64,000 nucleotides of DNA from Pseudomonas libanensis (GTDB taxonomy: Bacteria; Pseudomonadota; Gammaproteobacteria; Pseudomonadales; Pseudomonadaceae): the NCBI RefSeq assembly GCF_001439685.1, contig NZ_JYLH01000007.1, positions 62,001-126,000 on the forward strand, written 5' to 3'. The translations under genes were made by a program, and so were the position numbers. A model generated the notes under the pieces. The model worked only from the letters and a program-made list of their open reading frames with translations. It was not told where the DNA came from and did no database searches. Below, piece after piece: positions 61,918 to 64,000 of this stretch. Position 1 is the first letter of the stretch. Every line of letters begins with the position of its first letter.

Positions 61918-62376
61918 TTACTGCACACTTACCTGACGCAGTTCAGGCTTGGCCTCGCCGCCAATCGTGATGCGTTTGGGTTTGGCCTCTTCAGGCACCT
62001 CGCGCAGCAGGTCAATGCTGAGCAACCCGTTGGTCAGGGCTGCACCACGCACTTCGATGTGGTCCGCCAAGCGGAACGACAGCCGGAAGGCACGTTGGGC
62101 AATACCCTGGTGCAGGTAAGCGACCTTATCGTCGGTTTCGCGTTTTCCGCCGGAAACCGTCAAGACGCCCCTTTCGACCTGGATATCCAAGTCCTCCTCG
62201 GTCAGGCCAGCGACGGCGATGACAATGCGGTACGCGTCGTCACCGTGCTTTTCCACGTTATGAGGCGGATAGGAATTCGGAGCCTCGCTACGCAGCGCCG
62301 ACTCGAACAGGTCATTGAAGCGATCAAAGCCCACCGATTGACGGAACAGTGGGGCCAACGAAAGGGTAGTAGCCAT
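61918..62376 (-). CDS. ibpA: Small heat-shock protein (Hsp20/IbpA)
   Basis: 152 residues with an alpha-crystallin domain at about 35-130: PPHNVEKHGDDAYRIVIAVAGLTEEDLDIQVERGVLTVSG in two parts, KVAYLHQGIAQRAFRLSFRL and the A-x-x-x-n-GxLxIxL motif (AALTNGLLSIDL). The N-terminal FRQSVGFDRFNDLFESAL is the IbpA class A signature. A C-terminal IxI-like anchor reads KRITIGG. It holds unfolding proteins for refolding during heat shock. A sigma-32-like promoter and a structured leader lie upstream. Confidence 0.93.
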   Translation of the reverse strand: MATTLSLAPLFRQSVGFDRFNDLFESALRSEAPNSYPPHNVEKHGDDAYRIVIAVAGLTEEDLDIQVERGVLTVSGGKRETDDKVAYLHQGIAQRAFRLSFRLADHIEVRGAALTNGLLSIDLLREVPEEAKPKRITIGGEAKPELRQVSVQ

Positions 62377-62440
62377 TTTTAAAATCTCCTGAGTTTCTCC
62401 AAGTGATTTAGTACGCGACCCGAATTCGGCATCGCGTGAT
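62377..62440 (-). ncRNA. Possible ROSE-like RNA thermometer in the ibpA leader
   Basis: The transcript would fold a strong first hairpin (ACGCGA...CCGAATTCGG...TCGCGT) and then a weak one in which CTTGGAG pairs with CTCAGGAG, hiding the Shine-Dalgarno AGGAG. This is the layout of ROSE elements known before ibpA in Gram-negative bacteria. Folding was done by eye only. Confidence 0.4.
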
Positions 62441-62445
62441 CAAAA

Positions 62446-62473
62446 ATTTATGGACGCGGAAATGGAATTCAAG
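62446..62473 (-). promoter_or_regulatory. Sigma-32-like promoter of ibpA
   Basis: Minus strand CTTGAAT (62473-62467), 13 bp, CCATAAAT (62453-62446), close to the RpoH pattern CTTGAAA-N11-16-CCCCATNT and about 70 bp upstream of the start. Confidence 0.5.
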
Positions 62474-62605
62474 AGGGCTGCAAGAAATTTTTTCTTGCCC
62501 CAATGCCAATCGCGAAAACCGCAGAGATACCGCGTGTGCTCTAATCTGATTGCCAGGCGTGCTTTAAACCGTGAGCGCCTGAGACAGCCCTTGAGGTACA
62601 AAAAG

Positions 62606-63034
62606 ATGAAAATGACATTCCCTGCCCTGGCATTGGGCATTCTGCTTTCCCAAGGGGCCCTGGCCGCCGGAGATGGCACTGCCGCGTTGGGCGGCGGTGT
62701 CGGCGGCGCGTTGGGCAATGTGGTAGGCCAACAGCTCGGCGGATCGACCGGCGCGGCCATCGGTGCAGGCGTGGGTGGTGCCGCCGGTGGCGCGGTTGGC
62801 GCACAAAAGGGCAATAAAACCGAGGCGGCGATTGGCGGCGGTTTGGGTTCTGCCGGCGGGTCGCTGATTGGTAATCGCCTGGGCGGCAGCACCGGTTCGA
62901 CCATCGGCGCAGGCGTCGGGGGAGCAGCCGGTGGCGCGCTGGGCAATAACCTGGCCGATGACGAGAGCAATCATCGTTCAGGCGGTGCGAAGCACAAAGG
63001 TAACAAACATAAGCACAAGAATAAGCATCATTGA
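62606..63034 (+). CDS. Glycine-zipper protein with His/Lys-rich tail
   Basis: 142 residues from ATG 62606 (GAGG nine bases upstream), giving the signal peptide MKMTFPALALGILLSQGALA; the frame from 62450 is not coding upstream of it. The mature part is a run of glycine-zipper repeats (ALGGGVGGALGNVVGQQLGG, then two near-identical AIGAGVGGAAGG/TIGAGVGGAAGG blocks), which pack as helical hairpins in membranes. The C-terminus is a short, very basic and His-rich tail (HKGNKHKHKNKHH) that may bind metal or polyanions. Function unknown; such proteins are common in Pseudomonas. Confidence 0.82.
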   Translation: MKMTFPALALGILLSQGALAAGDGTAALGGGVGGALGNVVGQQLGGSTGAAIGAGVGGAAGGAVGAQKGNKTEAAIGGGLGSAGGSLIGNRLGGSTGSTIGAGVGGAAGGALGNNLADDESNHRSGGAKHKGNKHKHKNKHH

Positions 63035-63067
63035 TGGTCTGATGCTGTTCTGATTGCAAACTGGCCA

Positions 63068-63095
63068 GGGTCGAGGGCATTGAGAGCCTCGACCC
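63068..63095. terminator. Hairpin between glycine-zipper gene and mcrC
   Basis: GGGTCGAGG (63068-63076) and CCTCGACCC (63087-63095), nine base pairs with a ten-base loop, lying between convergent genes. There is no T tract on either side. Confidence 0.4.
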
Positions 63096-63142
63096 GGCGT
63101 GTCAAAGCCGGCGACTCAGCTCTGCGTGCTGCTCACAACACT

Positions 63143-64000
63143 TCACGACAGCTGAGCAGTGGCGCTATCGCTCCATAGAGGAAGCGGTTCAGATCGCCTG
63201 TCGACCAGGGCGCCCAACTCCAAGTCAAAAGGCACCACCCATAGTTGTAATTGCGGCGAGAAGCGGAATGGCGCGAGTGGCTGATCAAAGCTCGCTTTGC
63301 AGGGATAGATCAGGAGCATTTCGCCTTGTGGCTGGTCTCTCAGATAGTGCTGTCCATAGGCATAGAGTTGATAAAAGTCCGCTTGACTTAAACCGTACTT
63401 ATTTGTGCCTTGATCCAAGCGCTTCCATTTAGTGTCTACAACCCAGCGTCGAGTATCCTGTGTAATGAGCATGTCAGGTTTCAGCTGAAACATACCTTGT
63501 TCGTTGTGCCAACATAGGAACTCTTGCTTGACCTGTCGTTGCAACGTTGCGCCAGCCGGCAACGTTCTTCGTAGACAGGCCTCGACATAGCGTTCGAACA
63601 GTTTCTCCATGGGAAACAACAGGCTGATTCCATGCCAATTGCCCGACACGGCGGTCGGCATACTCTCTCCAAGGACCAGTTCACACCAAGGTTTTACGGG
63701 CTGGTAATGGGCCATCAAGCGGTCATTACGCCAAAGTTTCAGGTCGGCTTTTACATCGCGGCTGGCAGGAAGCTCTTGCAACAGTCCCCGGAGTTCATGG
63801 GCCAAACGCCAACTGTCAGGTTGCTGCGTCGCCGTACAGACTTTCTGCAAAGCCAACATCAGCAGGCGATTCTCCGGGCGATCGGGAAGGAAAACATCAT
63901 GGCGCAGTTGAAACTGATGCTGGCGACCCGGTGGTTGGCGAATCTGCCTGACGATATCCAGTTGACCACGCAGATAGCGTTGCTCCTCCTCGACCCGGTG
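63143..64000 (-). CDS. mcrC: McrC-like component of a McrBC restriction system, 5' part outside window
   Basis: 286 in-frame codons to the right window edge. The start of this piece has VEEEQRYLRGQLDIVRQIRQPPGRQHQF and FLPDRPENRLLMLAL, typical of McrC. The C-terminal nuclease domain shows the PD-(D/E)xK-like pattern in FQLKPDMLI and WVVDTKWKRLD, then SQADFYQLYAYGQHYL. With the GTPase McrB, McrC cleaves DNA bearing modified cytosines. mcrB is expected to the right of the window because it normally lies upstream. An internal Met (63859) is not a credible start. Confidence 0.85.
   Translation of the reverse strand, partial: HRVEEEQRYLRGQLDIVRQIRQPPGRQHQFQLRHDVFLPDRPENRLLMLALQKVCTATQQPDSWRLAHELRGLLQELPASRDVKADLKLWRNDRLMAHYQPVKPWCELVLGESMPTAVSGNWHGISLLFPMEKLFERYVEACLRRTLPAGATLQRQVKQEFLCWHNEQGMFQLKPDMLITQDTRRWVVDTKWKRLDQGTNKYGLSQADFYQLYAYGQHYLRDQPQGEMLLIYPCKASFDQPLAPFRFSPQLQLWVVPFDLELGALVDRRSEPLPLWSDSATAQLS

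Noticed and set aside
1..64000. CRISPR arrays, rRNA, tRNA genes, insertion sequences
   Set aside because: I looked for regular spaced repeats, T-arm/acceptor patterns and transposase motifs and saw none that could be supported.

Overview
The window reads as chromosome of a Pseudomonas of the P. fluorescens complex. Evidence: the cyanide-insensitive oxidase (cioAB) and pstSCAB gene order, an intergenic REP element of the type common in this group, a CphA/PFM-type subclass B2 metallo-beta-lactamase, a CsrA/RsmA paralogue and Pseudomonas-like codon use in the right half. The left 47 kb is accessory and more AT-rich in places; the right 16 kb is more ordinary metabolic and stress-related sequence.

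Left edge (1-5.8 kb): the 5' part of a type VI secretion gene (tssA) runs off the window, preceded by small ORFs that may be a decayed effector. Then comes a tightly packed minus-strand operon that looks like a small amino-acid-derived natural-product pathway: KamA-type radical SAM aminomutase, ATP-grasp ligase, 2OG-Fe dioxygenase (frameshifted here) and MFS exporter.

Fimbria/toxin super-locus (5.9-40.9 kb): three complete chaperone-usher systems lie among regulators typical of fimbriae. These are two BvgA/FimZ-like response regulators, two ToxR/PsaE-like membrane winged-helix activators each paired with a PsaF-like partner, an EAL phosphodiesterase and a divergent CsrA. The first usher system has three paralogous DUF1120-like secreted subunits with non-ATG starts and a shared structured 5' leader. 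Between subunits 2 and 3 lies a roughly 2030-residue protein with large clostridial toxin (TcdA/TcdB-like) architecture: glycosyltransferase with DXD, cysteine autoprotease and pore-forming/delivery region, but no CROP repeats. Nine copies of a tandem direct repeat (consensus WTTCAY-N4-ATTCAC, 10-bp period) lie almost entirely between genes, near the fimbrial operons, the EAL gene and the beta-lactamase. This looks like the operator of an unrecognised regulon, and the PsaE-like proteins are the best candidates for the binding protein.

Middle (41.5-48.7 kb): a MATE exporter, several small orphan genes (one with a CheD/CNF-like Cys/His pattern, one Cys-rich), a metallo-beta-lactamase-fold protein with a changed metal motif, a DUF3606 protein, a HAD-like protein and a degenerate Fic protein.

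Right (48.8-64 kb): pstSCAB with a Pho-box candidate, cioAB, a YdeP/FdhF-type molybdoenzyme, and an accessory molybdenum-cofactor set in which moaA and moaB are intact but moaD, moaE and moeA are broken, with a REP element in the middle. After these come a LysR regulator, a small heat-shock gene with a sigma-32-like promoter and possible RNA thermometer, a glycine-zipper protein and a partial McrC.
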